Shown piece by piece: positions 43,701 through 62,060 of a stretch of DNA of 64,000 nucleotides. Made by a program: the position numbers and the translations under genes. Within the stretch, counting starts at the first letter, position 1, and every line of letters starts with the position of its first letter. The notes under the pieces are model-generated. The model did not search any database and was not told the DNA's origin. It worked only from the letters and a program-made list of their open reading frames with translations. Source of the stretch: Opisthocomus hoazin (taxonomy: Eukaryota; Chordata; Aves; Opisthocomiformes; Opisthocomidae); contig NC_134429.1 of NCBI RefSeq assembly GCF_030867145.1, forward strand, positions 15,562,677-15,626,676, given 5' to 3'.

Positions 43701-46700
43701 GGAGAGAAAGAAGGGAGGAAGCACGAAATGAGGAGTCAACGGCCAGCAACTGGAGCAGGACTGGTTGAAAAGCACAGGCAAAAGAGCAGGCTCCCTAAAG
43801 AACGCCTACATTACACGGAGACAGGCAGGAAGGTCACGTCTACACGGGGAAAGGCTGGAGTAGACACTACGTTGGGAAACAGTTTTTCCATGAACTCCCC
43901 AACTACAGCTTTTCTCAAGACTGGAATCCAACCTACCCTAAGCAATGGATGTATTCAAGAAGTTTCTTGGTGTGCTTCAAAAGAAAAAGCACATCCTATC
44001 AGATACCATCAAGGTCCACCATCTGGCTCGAATGTTCAGGAAGCCCAGCTGATCTCCCCTCTCGCCCAGACGGCTGTAAAACTGCGCCGTGACTCAGCAC
44101 ACAGGCATGCTCGGCAGCATCTGTTCCTCCTCAACTCATGACATTCTTAGTGAGAAAGTAAAATGAAGGAACGCAGGCAAGAAACAGGAAAACTGCAAGA
44201 AATCGGGACTGCACTCGGCCCCAACCACCTGGATGAGGAGCTGGATCTCGGCGAGCGAGGAGTCAGACCCAGTGAGCTGGTGCCATTCCTGTCGTGCTGC
44301 TTTAAGGCAAGAGAAGACGTGAGCTGACGTTAACAGCCAGCTCCCCAGCTACCTGGACGCACACCTCACGCATATAATATCTGCTTCCTGACCTGCATTT
44401 TGAGGCTGGATCAACCTGGTGACACAAATCCTCTGTGACTAAGAGAGAGTGCGTTCGGTCACTTTAGGAACCCCTCGGTTTTGCTGGCTATGTAACTTTC
44501 CCAGCCTCAGGCAGAGCGAGGAGTTGGACACACATTCCCAAATCACAGACTACTCTAAGTAGTGGATGTCCACGTCCTGATCATCCCTAACGATTACAAC
44601 CCAAGTTCAAGGCAAAAGCTCCTTTAGCGCTCCAACCAAAAAGAACATCAAGGTTTTAACCAAGCCTGCCTTTTTCCAGACAGACTTCTAGAAAAACTAG
44701 CCTTAAACTTTGTCAGAGCTCAGATTTATGGCCGTGGACAACACCTAAACACGAGCAATGAATAATCTGATGCATGGGGAAAAGTTAAAAGTTTACACAT
44801 AAACACCAAAAAAATCTAAAATCTCTTGCCCCAGGATATCTCCCCAGTTACAGCAACAGATTGTTAACTGCGGAACTTAACGTTTGCCACGAGCAAACTT
44901 GTTTCACTCCAGATCTTTCTGGCATGTCAAGACATGGGAAAATTAGGGAAAAAAATCCCTAAAAAAATCCCACAGATGGGGCTTAAACAGAGAACCCTCT
45001 CACTGCCCCTGCTGAGAGCTGGGGTGAGCGGACAGTCACAAAAAGTAGCTTTTCTAACCCTTTCCCTCCTTCCCCCAGTTTATGTAAACACTGACAGGCA
45101 ATTAAAAAGTTGGTTTAGTTCCTGCCAGTGCTTTTACCCACGGAGGCTGCTTGTTTCCATCTTGGGGCTTAGTGGTTTAGTTTCCATGGTGTAACAAGGT
45201 CCCCAGACTCTTGCTAAAATGCCTGCAGCACCCCCAAAGTCTTGCCTGTCTAATTCTCATACAGCCCATGGGCCAGTGCTGGTGGCATAAGCACTGGCCA
45301 AATGTATATCTTTCTGATTAACAAATCAATCCCTAAGCATAATGTAAAGGAATAAAACATCTGCTACTTAAATACTGTAAAAATACCGATGGTAACTTGC
45401 GCATTTCATACACCTGCAGCCAGAGAGGAGGATATTTGCCATAATCCTGTTCCTGAATCTAAACTGTTACTTTAAAGAGTCATTTTAGTCCACATGATTG
45501 TGAAGAGATCCTTTAAAAGATCAGCTGCCTGTAAATCGTCATTTACTACAGGCTCAAATGGAAAATGAGTTTGAACTTCCCTGCGCACCTCTGCACAAAG
45601 CCTAAAGATGACAACATAAATACCAGCTTCATTAACTATTTCAACTAATGATTACTTTAGTGGAACCATCCAGTTACAGGGATTGTGCCAGAATCCTCAA
45701 CATTCTCCTCAAATATTCCAGCTGTCTTCCATTTAACTGCCAGAACTGCAAGTTTCCCTGCCTGCCATTCTGTTTGGTGTAACAAGTTTTCAAAGCCTGA
45801 AATCAGAGAAATTGTTTCAGGCTAGATTAAGAGCACTGCACCCATCTGGAACACGAGAGGAGTGTATGTTAGGATTAAAATTGGGAATTTACAGACCCAC
45901 ATAATGCAAGGATTAGCATCCACCAGCTGTGCTAATTGAGAAATTCCAAAAATTCCCCCCCCTCACTCCCCCCATTTTGGATAGAGAAAAATGAGATACT
46001 GTCACCAACATCTGGAACCACAACTTACAAAGAGATTGTGTAACTTCCCCCCAGACTGAACCAGCTGACGAAAACGAAGCCAAGCTGTTCACAGCCTCAG
46101 CCGGGGTCAAGGAGACAGAATTCTGTCTCGTAGACAGGATATAGGAGAGTAATTCCTTTCTTAGTCCCAGAAAAAAACCCTTTCGAAGTCCATGTTTGGG
46201 CTCAGCAAGGCAGCTTTATCAGCTAAAGAAACACCAGTGGAAAGGAGATGCTCAAGAAAGGAAAACTAGTCACTAAAATGTTATTAAGGGGTTCTTTTAT
46301 TCCATCTTTAGACCCAGATTAGCTGTTTGCTTGGAAGATGTGCCTGTGATTAAGCTCAGTGACGGAATCCTTGGGTGAAATGATCTGACTTGTGTTGTGA
46401 AGGAGGTCAGACAAGAACAAGACAGGTAACGACATAAGTTTCTCCAGGCTGCACAATGTATGAACTCCAAGCCATTCTATATGGGCTGTGAGATTCAGCA
46501 CCCTTTGCTGGAAATGAAGGTTTGAGAAGATAAAGAAATGGATGGAGAATTAAATATGATCCCAGTTTGAGCGTAAGACATTCCTCTCCCAAGGGGGAAT
46601 TGAGGAAAAAAATGAAGACTTTGAATACTCAGCCATTTCACACTGTGACAAATATCTGTGTCAGGGCACAATTCTGATTTCTACTGGACCTAAAATCATT

Positions 46701-49700
46701 TAGGATCTACGTTTTTCTGTGGGGTGACTGGTCAGACCGCACAGGTTCTGCGTTCCGCTAGGCCCAGGCCTAACACAGGACACCCGGCTACCTACCTACG
46801 GTGTAGATTTCCATATTAACAGTAAAGATGGAGTGGGAGCGGGAAGAGTCCTTATTCATGAGGGTGGAACCCACCGCTTGGTTCCTCCAGCCCGTCTCCA
46901 TGATCCGCTCGCACTGGACCACGCTGTGCACTGTGTGCAGAGAGAGCCCCTTCACGTACACCCCTCTCTCCGGGTGCTCCTTCAGCTGCAAACGGGGACA
47001 AGGCAGGACAGGTTAGAACAAGACGCACCGAGACTGCAGGAAGCCGTGCTGGAAACTGTCCTGAAGCTCGAGGACTACGCAACTTTTGCATGTGGAGAAA
47101 TTAAACTTCAGAATGGCAAAAACGTATCTGGCTCCCACCAAAAAGCTTTTCTGAAGCAGGGATAAAACCATACAAAAAGAGGGAACCACCTTCATGGCTC
47201 TGCAGGCAAAAAGAATTAAAAGTTTGCTGATTGATTCAGACATCTCCCAGGCCACAAGAAACCTGTGCTGAGCCACCTTCTACCTCCCCTATTATTAAGC
47301 TGCATATTTTAAAATAAGAACTGAAATGTTTTTCACCTATTATGGCAAAGGCTGCAATATCTCCTCAGTCATAGGGAGCTTTTTAAAAACCAAAGCACAG
47401 ATTCAACAGCCACAGATATTGTTAGCGGTGCTTTGCTGAACCCCTCCGCTCTGAGAGGGCGTCTTGATCTCCCTGACAAAACCCCCAAGTCACACCCATC
47501 ACGCACAGGCAAACTATAATAATTTTTCTCCAGATTAGTTCATCTTTAAGATACCTTAAAATCCTATTCAGGCACCTGGATAGAGACAGAGTGTGTACCT
47601 AACGGCATCTTTTCAGCAGTTATCAATCATGCAGAAGAAAAATTTCATATAGCATGCTAATAAATGATTGACATGTTCAAAATCTTGTTGAAACCTACAT
47701 AAAAAATACAAAACAATCAAGAGATCCCTGCACTCCTACACGAGCCCCCTCCGAAGCTCCCTCCACACTGGGAATTTTAAACGAGCTGAATTCATTTTCA
47801 ACAGCTATGTTACGCCCCACATCTGCTGAGTTCATAACCAAAGCTCTATCTTTATCGTGTCAGCTGGGATATCAAGATAGGGCTCTCATGACTCGGTGTC
47901 GCAGAGTGACAGATATCATGTTTGGTGGTGTGACTTCCAAAGAAGATCCTTAGATACTTTGGTGATCCATGCACCACAAGAAGCTATGTAAAACAGCGTG
48001 TTCGCTGTTAAATCGGCACAGAACGAAGCAGAACTAGCTAAAAACTAAACTAAGGCAAGGATTTAACCTTGTTCTAAAGCCGTGCTGCCCAGGAGGAGTC
48101 CAGGTACAGAATCACAGCCAGACTGTTCACACACTGTGACTTTTGCCTGTGCTACAGGAGAACCCCGCGGCTGGCCCGGCTGTACTCGAGGGTGCTGCAG
48201 AGTCCCTGAGGAACACCCAGCCGAGGACATGGCTGTTGTTTAACTCCGTAACAGACTGCCAGGGGCATTTTCCTTGCAAAACACCATAAAACCTGCTCTT
48301 CTCAGGGTTTCACGCCACAGGAGGCGACTGTGGGCTTCAGCGTCGCTAAAGTCACTGATGTTGAAAGGCAAAGGAACAATCAGAAATGGGGTTTTGGTGG
48401 AGAATTGGGAGGCACAGAAGGAAGCAGTGGGTCAGCCCGGGATTTTGGTCTCTGCAGGACTTAATTACTCGGTGGAGGCAGCAACAGGCAGCGGCTGTCA
48501 CCGGTGTGATGGTGTTACCCTGGAAACTGTTCTGCCCAACTCCTGCCCTCCCAGTGCCAACTGCGGTTGTCATGGAAACCGGTGTCACCGCTGATGTGGA
48601 ACTGCAGCGAGCGCCTTCCCAAACAGCAAGTCCTCTTTTCCCACCCTCCCTCTCCACACACACAAGTGAAGCACGCTTGGAACGCGGAGTGGAGAGGGTT
48701 TTGCCTCCCTTAAAGCCAGGAGCCTGTTAAAAACAATGTTTGGGTCTGTCACCACCTCTGCCCGCCTGTGCGGCAGATGGTGCTCACGCCTCGGTTTTCT
48801 TCACTGGGGCAGTCCTGCAGGGAGGTGAATTAGGACAGGAAATTTGCAGCTGCCCCCAGGAACACGTGCAAAAACATCTGCAAAGCCACCAAGAGACAAA
48901 TTTTATAAAAATCAAACCCCTGATTAGGATTTCCAGAAAGTTTACTCTCCTGCGCTCCTGGAAACTGCCCGCCTTCCCCATGCCTTCCCATGGGGAGTAA
49001 TGGCACCTGTGTACCCTCAGAAAAGATCAGCTTTTTTTGTTTTGGACAGATGAGATCATCCACAGCTACCCTGGATCAGATTAAACATTTAAGGCACAGA
49101 ATCCTCCTGCTTTAGAGACAGCCGTGAGATGAAGAGGATTAGGAAGAAACTGCCTCATGAGCACTTTATTCCATCCTTGTGCAGCAATGATTTTCACGCA
49201 GTTTCTGCTAAGTGACCGGCTGCTATCAACCAGGACACACAGGATATGTCTCTGACTGGATCCTGTTCCTTCTGCCCTAAACTTTCACTCAAGTCCCTTA
49301 AAATCTCCTCTCGGCTTCCACATTCATCACCATATCTTCATGTTCTGGCATTCAGCTTCTGACAGAGCGTACCATTGCACTTCTGCGAGGCTTTCACGAT
49401 AACACTTATCTGTACAAATTAAAGCACTTCCTAATTAAGACACATTGACTCGACCTCACCTCCAACTTCTGCTTGGTATCAGCTCCTAGAAGGTCGTGTA
49501 TGTCTTCATTGTAAATCTCCAGGTAGGAAGCTCTCACCAAGAACTTGGCATTTTCAGCACACTGCACAAAACGGGAAAGATTTTTGGGTAAGGTTCTCAA
49601 AATGAAGGCAAGTCGGCAGCCCACGCAGATCCCCAGTGCCAGCTGGGTGCCCACCTCCAGTCAGCACTTTGTCAAATCTCTCCCAGCGTTTCAGTCCCAG

Positions 49701-52289
49701 GTGTAACCACTCAACGCACTCGCTATAGGGACTTTTGGTCCTTAAACATCTCAAGTGCAAGTCCATAAAGTCAGCAGAGATGAGGGTGCTGTTCGTCTGA
49801 CTGTATGCGGGTCTCAGCTTTAGGATGAGAGGCAGCACACCCAAAATCCCGTCCCTACTCTTGCTCCCGAGTGTGATCAGCACTCAGTCCTTGGGGCATG
49901 ACACAAAAATCATCTTTCTTGATATCATGCCATCTTACAACAGGATCTCTTCCAGATCCTTACACACCTACCTGTATGCTCTCAAAAATGTGTTCAAATG
50001 CCCTGGGTATTATGCCTTTCTGTGTAGAAGAATCCACGATTCCCTGCATGGTGAACGACTTCCCACTGCCAGTCTGGCCGTAGGCAAATATGGTGCCGTT
50101 GTAGCCTTCAGTGACACCCTGGAAAGGGAGGAAAATCAAATAGCCATTATCTTCACCCTCTGCATAACTGGAAATACATTGTCCAGGTTCTATCCCACCT
50201 TGTAAAAGGTATTTTAAAGGAAGATCTGAAAGTAAAGCTCAAGCAGCTGTTTGATCTTCATATGCCATCTTCATGTGCCATCAGTGTATAATAATCTCAG
50301 CATGGCAGGGGTTGGCAGGGACCTCTGGGGGTCACCCAGTCCAACCCCCTGCCAAAGCAGGGTCACCCAGAGCAGGCTGCACAGGACCGCGGCCAGGCGG
50401 GGCTGGAATATCTCTAGAGATCGAGAACCCACAGATCCTCTGGGCAACCTGTTCTAGGGCTCCGTCACCCTCAGAGGGAAGAAGTTCTTCCTCATGTTCA
50501 GCTGGAGCTTCCTCTGCTTCAGTTTGTGCCCGTTGCCCCTTGTCCTGTCGCTGGGCACCACTGAACAGAGTCTGGCCCCGTCCTCCTGACCCCCACCCTG
50601 CAGATATTTGTAGGCATTTCGAAGGTCCCCTCTCAGCCTTCTCTTCTCCAGGCTGAACAAGCCCAGCTCCCTCAGCCTTTCCTCGCAGGAGAGATGCTCC
50701 AGTCCCCTCCTCATCCTCGTAGCCCTCCACTGGACTTTCTCCAGTAGCTCCTCATCTTTCTTGAACTAGGGAGCCCAGAACTGGACACAGCACTGCAGAT
50801 GGGACCTCCCCAGGGCAGAGTAGAGGGGGAGAAGAACCTCCCTCGACCTGCTGGCCACACTCCTCTGGATGCACCCCAGGATCCCATTGGCCTTCTTGGC
50901 ACCCAGGGCACGCTGCTGGCTCATGGTCACCCTGTTGTCCCCCAGGACACCCAGGTCGCTCTCCGCAGAGCTGCTCTCCAGCAGGTCAGCCCCAATAATA
51001 ATAATAATGATAATAAAATGCATTCTGCTAGCATATAAATTGATGGTTTTCTCTCAAAAATGGAAAACTTGAACAAATGCAGCTGTTGAAAAGTGGAAGG
51101 GCAGTTGACAGCGCTTAGAAGACCAGAATATTTTTGCCATAGGGCAGAAAAATCTTATAGAACCCAGAGAGACAACTATAGAATAGAATCATAGAATCAT
51201 TAAGGTTGGAAAAGATCTCTAGGATGGCCAAAATATGGTCTCTAGCTTAGAATAATTTTCTCTTGGAAAGCCAGCTGAAAGAGGGCCTCACTTTCACTTC
51301 TTCCTTTTTCAGAGAAGCACGGTAGCAACAAAGCATGTTTGGATTTCTTAAGGTTTAAATAAAATTTTTTAAAACCCCTATTAATCTAACAAACTACTGT
51401 TTCAGACCCTGCTTGTTCTCATGATGAGGAACTTCCATCTTAAAAATATCACCAGCCATTTTATCCCTGTTTCTTCTTCTAAAAAAATTGGGCTTTTTGG
51501 GGCGTTGGGGTTGTTTTGCTTAACTGGTTCCTTTCTCACCCTACCTGTTTACCACGCTGATGTGTTAAAAGGCAACAAACATACCCCCTCTCATTTTGCT
51601 AGTCTAAAACAGGCTGAGGTTCCCTAGCTCCTCAAAAGTTTCTCACCCAACAGTAAAAATGTCCCTAAAAACATCAGGAGTCTTGTTTGTACCCCTTCTC
51701 CTCACATCACTTGCCACTGCAGTTTCTGTCCAGCTACCATCTCTAGGGCCTGCCCAGAGAGGTTCATCTTTCATACAAACATCCACCTAAAACAATTAAA
51801 TGTAACCCTATCCTCAGCACCCTGCTGGCTGCTGAAAAAGTTCTTTTTTTCCTTCCTGATTTCCCAGCCTACCACTGGGACGCTCTTTTGCCCTCCTCTG
51901 CGCCCCAGGGTTGCAGCTAAGCCTCTTGAAGCACTGGACAGGGCCGTTTCTGTCCATAAATCAGTTCCACTTAGGGACCACCTACCCACACAAAACTCCT
52001 CAGCCCACGTCCCGAGCTACGTGTTGGCTGTGCGCGGCTTTCTTCGGCCGCCACTCACCTCCACGAGCGGGTAGGCGATCTCGTTGTAGATCTGCTCCGT
52101 GCTGTGCTCCTGGTAGTACGCCCCGTCGAAGGTGAACTGCTTCGGGGGCTCGACGGCTGCGGCGGGGTTTTGGAGGAAGCACTGGCCCCACGCGCTCTCC
52201 ATGCTGACGACTGCCTTGCAGCCGAGAGTCTGCTCGCGCTCGTTCATGGGCCGGCAGCGCACGATCACCTTCACCGCCTCCGAGGCCAT
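34777..52289 (-). CDS. KIF17: KIF17, kinesin-2 motor with an in-frame TAG before its tail
   Basis: Homodimeric plus-end kinesin of the kinesin-2 family, carrying NMDA-receptor cargo in dendrites and acting in cilia. Exons: 52289-52059, 50118-49972, 49561-49460, 46985-46796, 43323-42871, 41918-41821, 41138-40991, 39919-39831, 39703-39579, 37490-37259, 36243-35985, 35253-35186, 35097-35019 and 34907-34777; all phases agree. The motor has the P-loop GQTGSGKS, switch [10 protein letters not shown] and switch II DLAGSE, then a coiled coil ([19 protein letters not shown]). Exon 11 reads [19 protein letters not shown], where human has WKIPHPVITKTSLPVA. Later exons still give [20 protein letters not shown] and PQPRPFRL...TKRRKGK, matching the human tail and nuclear-localisation region. 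The product is 680 aa to the TAG, or 783 codons to the final stop; human is about 1,029 aa, so the middle of the tail is shorter or an exon was missed. Confidence 0.95.
35311..35797 (+). mobile_element. CR1 LINE 3' fragment in a KIF17 intron
   Basis: About 490 bp in plus orientation, antisense to KIF17. It runs from a ggccctcactccaagaaggg start through gctggagcgtgtccagagaa to ggtcttttccaacctttgcg and a gattctgtgac tail. Its 3' UTR differs from the copies at 24633, 30953 and 50299, so it belongs to another CR1 subfamily, related to the scraps at 2607 and 51183. Confidence 0.92.
36731..36751. repeat. (CA)n microsatellite in a KIF17 intron
   Basis: About ten uninterrupted CA dinucleotides in the intron between the exons at 37490-37259 and 36243-35985. 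Confidence 0.9.
50299..50996 (-). mobile_element. CR1 LINE, 5'-truncated, in KIF17 intron 1
   Basis: About 700 bp in minus orientation, the longest CR1 copy here. It covers the end of ORF2 (minus-strand words gagagcgacctgggtgtcct and atgagccagcagcgtgccct) and the 3' UTR to ccctgccaacccctgccatg. An ATT/ATA-rich run (51000 region) abuts its 5' edge. It is the same subfamily type as the copies at 24633 and 30953. Confidence 0.93.
51183..51228 (-). mobile_element. CR1 LINE 3' end scrap in KIF17 intron 1
   Basis: About 45 bp showing the CR1 3' terminus in minus orientation (words gagatcttttccaacctt and atgattctatgattctat). Too short to assign a subfamily. Confidence 0.75.
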
Positions 52290-53000
52290 TTTTCAACGCC
52301 CAGTTTGACCTCGCAAACACTCGCTTGGCTGGGGGGGCACTGGGGCCTGGGCAGGCCCGTGGGAAGGCCGGGGCGAGCCTGACCCCGCGGTCTGCACCCC
52401 TCGGCGGGGTGAAGCAGGGCCCCCCCTCAACTGAGTGTGAGGAGAGAGCCCGAAGGGCTGCGAGTGGCGGGGGGAGAAGGGGAGACTGAGGAGGAGGAAA
52501 GTTGGGGAGGGATGAAGGGAAAGGGGGAGACTGGGAGCAAGCCTGAGGGGAACCAGGGCAAGCCGGGGGGGGGAACCTGAGGGGAGGCTGCAGGCGGGAA
52601 AACCTGAGGGGAATCTGCACGGGAAAGCCTGAGGGGAGGCTGGGGAGCCGGGGCCAGCCCGAGCCGGACCGGGCGAGGGAAAAACCTGAGGTAAACGCGG
52701 AGACGCCGGTGAAGCCCGAGGGAGCGGGGCGCGCGGGGGGGGGGGGGGGGGGGGGGGAAGGAACCCGAGGCGAGGCGGAGGGCGCGGGGAGAGCCGGGTC
52801 GCTGTGGGAGGCGGGAAGCGGCGGCCGCCCCAGCGCGCATGCGCGCCTCGATCCCACGCGGTCGCCACGGCGACGAGGCGGCGTGGCGAGAGGCCCCGCC
52901 CCTCGCGGTGGGCGGGGCGGAGCGGGCGCGCGTGTGCAAAGGCGCGCGCGGGTGTGCAAGGGCGCGAAGGCACACGCACGTGGGGGGGGAAGAGGGGGCG
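52290..53000 (-). promoter_or_regulatory. KIF17 CpG-island promoter with 22-G run
   Basis: CpG-dense sequence upstream of the KIF17 ATG (ATGGCCTCGGAGGCG at 52289). It includes repeated cctgagggga words at about 52440-52700, an uninterrupted run of 22 G at 52736-52757, and dense CpG/GC boxes at 52800-52930. There is no TATA box. The transcription start is not visible from sequence. The island also separates KIF17 from the 3' end of SH2D5. Confidence 0.55.
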
Positions 53001-53157
53001 TGAAGTGAGCGAGGGCCGGGGTGCACAGCTGTGCCGGTGTGCAAGGCTGGGGCGTGCAAGGGGCTGAGTGTGAGCGCACAAACGCGTGAGCGTGCGGGCA
53101 CGTGGCGGTGGGAACACAAGGCGGCCGACAGCCCCCTCCTCGGTAGCACAACAGCTG

Positions 53158-53163
53158 TTTATT
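53158..53163 (-). terminator. SH2D5 poly(A) signal AATAAA
   Basis: Minus-strand AATAAA about 145 bases after the SH2D5 stop codon, giving a short 3' UTR that ends close to the KIF17 CpG island. Confidence 0.7.
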
Positions 53164-53307
53164 GCCCGAGGCGCGCCGTATAGCCCGCCGTGCACGCGCG
53201 TGTGCAAGCCCGCGGGAGGGGGGTAAATAAATAAGGCAGACAGCGGCGATTTAAAGCTGAGTGGGGGTCTCAGGGGGCGGCGGGGGGGTCTCGGGGGGCA
53301 GCCGGGC

Positions 53308-58576
<5,269 letters not shown>

Positions 58577-61500
58577 GGCAGCGGGGCTCCGGGGCGAAGG
58601 CTGGATCGGGATGGGGTTAAACGGCTCCGGTGCCACATCCGAATTATCCGGAGCCACCCAGGGTGGCAGGGAGCCCGGAGCTGGCCCCTGGTCACGGTCC
58701 CTGCGAGGAGGAAGGGGACAGACACAACCTGCCCCCCCCCGCCCCCCGAGCCCCGGGGAGATGCTGCGGTCCCCGCACGGTGGTCCCCAAGTCCTGACCC
58801 CAGTGCAGATGTCCTCAAGTGCCCACCTTGAAACAAGGGTCCCTCCAAAGCCACCCCAATAAAAGGGTCCCCAAGTCCTGACGCCAAACCCGACACAAGG
58901 GTCCCCAGGGTCCCACCCCGAGCATCACGCAAGCGTCCCCATGTCCCAACCCCCGTGCAAGGGTCCCCACATCCCGACTCCAGCACAAGGGTTCCCCTGG
59001 GACCCCACGTGCCATGCGAGGGTCCCCACAGCCTGCCCCCGACCCCACTGCAAAGGTCCTCACGTCCTGACCCCCCACTCAAGGGTCCCCACTTCTCGCG
59101 GGGGTCCCCACACGAAACCCAAGTGTCCCCACGTCCTGACCCCCACCAAGATGCAGGTGGTCCCCACACCCCGAGCGTACAGTTTGGACCCCGAGCAAGG
59201 CGCATGCAGTCTCCCACCCTTAACCCCAGCAAGATTTTGGGGTCCTCCCCCATCCTGCCCCCCCCCCCCCCCCAGTGCTCCGTCCCACTCCCCCCACAGC
59301 CGTCCTTCAGGAGTGATCCCCAAAACATCAGCGATGGAGGGTAGCAGGTTTGGGGGTGTTTTTTGGGCCGGAGCACCCACCGAGGGATGTGCCTGGCCCC
59401 TCTTCAGCCACCCAAAGGGGTTTTGCCCTCCGCAGCCCTTGGCCGGGCTGAGACCGACGCAACTCGTGTCACCGAGGCCACGCTGCAGCCGCCTGGGTGC
59501 AAACACAGGGGGAAGGGGGGGTCTGGCTGCCCCATCCGTGTCCTAACGGAGTGGGGGGTCCCTGTGGTGCCCCCATCCCCTTCACAAGCTCAGGGTTGCC
59601 CCTCTCCTTTCTAGCACAATCTGGGGGGTCTCTCCCCCCCGCCCCCCCCAGCCAATCCGCGGGCAGGCAGCCCCCAAGCCCCACCCCCTTTTTCCCACGC
59701 TTCATTTCTCAATGGAGCCCCCCCAGCCCACCCTGGAGGTCCCCAAAGCAGGGACACTGACCCCAAAATTGAAGGGGGGCTGTGCAACACCCAGGCCCCA
59801 AGCATCCCCCAGGACCCCCCCCATCCCGCTGGGTCCCCCCTCCCCAGCTCACGGGCAGCTGGCTCAGATGGCTCCGCAGAAACGCAGGCGATGAATTCCC
59901 CGGTTGCGGCTGTCGGCCTTGGTGAGTCGTCGTCCTTCTCCGGTGCGGCTGCTCCGGCAGCTCCCGCCGCGGCACAGGGATGCTCGACCCGTGGGCGTCA
60001 GGCCCTCGCCGCCAGCCAGGCCCCAGCGAGCCCAAGCCCACGCCGGGCACGGGGCAGGCAGCGAGCTCTCGTTTCCTGCCTCCGATCTGCCCGCGATGAA
60101 TCACTGCAATTTACCTCCCCGGTTTTCTCCGTTTCTTGGAAGCGACGGCGAGCAGCAATGCACAGGCTTTTTGGAAAATGCGGCTGCAACTGATTTCCCC
60201 CCCCCCCTCCTCTGGTGTGCTCAGTGGGAAGTGATTTCTAACCCTGACATGCACGCCTGCGGTCGCTCGCCACCCTCTGCCCCAATGCTCAGACCCTTTT
60301 CACTCCAATTTCTGAATTCCCCAGGGAGTTTTGCCCGCTGCTATCTGGAAAAAAAAAAAAAAATAAAGAGGGATGGCCCCGACCTCACTGCAAAGCAGCC
60401 GTGCAAATGCAGAGCCTCGGGTGCCCAAAATCCTCCGTCCGCCCAAATCCACGGGGCCGAAGCAAAAGCTACCCCCGGCCCCAGCGGTGTGCTTGGCTCC
60501 TAGAAAGGGAAAGCAGCGGTCTGGGGAGGAGATGGGGTCTAACCCCTTGGGGTGCATCCGAAAATCTCCGTCTCACGTCCTGGTGCTCCCGAGGGTGTGA
60601 GGAAAAGGGCGTAATCGGCAGCGTTCAAACCTTGGGCCACCGCCAGCTGCTTTTGAGATGCCCTGGCAGAGCCCATCGGAAGAGTCAATAACGTAAAAAC
60701 GGCGGAAAAGAAGAAAAAAACAGGACAGATGGGACCGAAGAAATAACATAACAGAGCCCAGTCTGGCCAGGAAGCCGAGATGGGAGAAGAGCGAGCGGCA
60801 GGGCAGCTGCCGGAGATGCCGACGCAAGCTGGAGATGTTCCCGTTCAACCCCAGTTGCTGCTCCTGGTAGGTGAGGATCGATCCTTCAGATACAACACAA
60901 CCCGACCCATGGCTTTTTTTTATGGCTTGGTGTGCAGAAATCGCCTAATTAGCAATTAAAGCCACAAGTTTGGTGACGAGTAAGGGAGCCAATGGCTGCT
61001 TTTAGCACAGCGCTCTAACTCGAGGCACCCCACAGCAAAATTAAGCTGTGGTCACGCGCAAAAAAACCCCGGTGGTACCCAGAGCGGTGTTTTAACAAAT
61101 ATCTGGGGGGGTTGTTGGCGTGGGAACATTACTGGGAAGAGGGAGGTCGCAAACTGCACCGCAGCTGGGCCAGGACTCCTCGTCCCCATAAATATCCTAT
61201 CGAGGAGAGAAGCTGGTTCTCAATTTTGGCTCACGGTAGCGCCCGCCTGGAGGAAAACACTGACAAAACCCCCCGTTTTGGTACAAGTAGCCCTAGGAAA
61301 GGAACATTAGTTAATGGCTCTAATTGCTTTACATCACGGTGAGGGGTTACTCTTTGATCGGTGCTTTCACTCTCTCCCAGCTCCATATCAGCTGTCATTT
61401 CTGTTAACCTGCTGTTTGCACCCTTGTTACAGGGCTGGGAGCAATTTCGGGCACTGCTATAAGAATTTTTTAAACTCCCGGTTGTTAAGAGGTAGCACAC

Positions 61501-62060
61501 TGGGAAGGCAACTGAAAAGAATACATTCAACACAGCTATTTTCTCCTTTTTGCATCTTATTTCTAGAGGTTCTTCCACTCCTCTCAGCGCTGTGCGTGCA
61601 AAGCTCTTTCCAGACGCACGTTAAGCGACAAGGCTGTCAGGTCACACTCGAATCGCCGGCATTGCCCGTCCAGGGGAGAGCCGGGGCCGTGTTCTGAACG
61701 CAGGCGCTGCTCTGCTGAGCAGGGCAGAGCGGGGAAGATTTCAGCTGGTCTTTTTTGTCCCCACTGGCCGCTGATTGGGGGCAGAGGGAGGAGAGGAGCA
61801 GCAAGAGGTTCAAACAGAGCTTTCTTCTTGCTCACCTTTGTCTCCAGTGAAAACGAGGAAGAAAAAGGTCACAAGTTGGTCCAGCTACAGAGCTTGGCAG
61901 TGGCGCAGGCTAAAATAGCTCCGCTCTTTCACGCTGGCACTTTACTTCTAACAAAGACTTGCGTCTGCAGCAATCCACGGTGACTGCAACTCCCTCCTCT
62001 CTACATTTCCAGGAGGAGAAAGCTGTGGCGAGGAAGAGAAAGGACACGCAAAGCGGGCCT
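58577..62060. other. SH2D5-HP1BP3 spacer with possible SH2D5 5' exons
   Basis: About 3.5 kb without a recognised protein gene. A good minus-strand acceptor (ccttcctcctcgcag, exon from about 58699) shows that the SH2D5 start codon lies in an exon with spliced 5' UTR. A possible upstream noncoding exon ends at the strong donor acaaag|gtgagc near 61837, and a weaker donor lies near 59850. The segment also holds a GC-rich minisatellite (58770-59170), a run of 16 C (59258-59273) and an A15 run (about 60350). Confidence 0.5.
58770..59170. repeat. Degenerate minisatellite upstream of SH2D5
   Basis: About ten degenerate copies of a roughly 35-45-bp unit with the core words gcaagggtccccac and gtcctgacccc (variants caagcgtccccatgtcccaa and aaaagggtccccaagtcctg). 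It lies just upstream of the SH2D5 start-codon exon. Confidence 0.85.

Noticed and set aside
43524-44141. 205-codon plus-strand frame in a KIF17 intron
   Set aside because: Antisense to an intron, with low-complexity stretches including a CA run, no recognised domain and no splice or promoter evidence.
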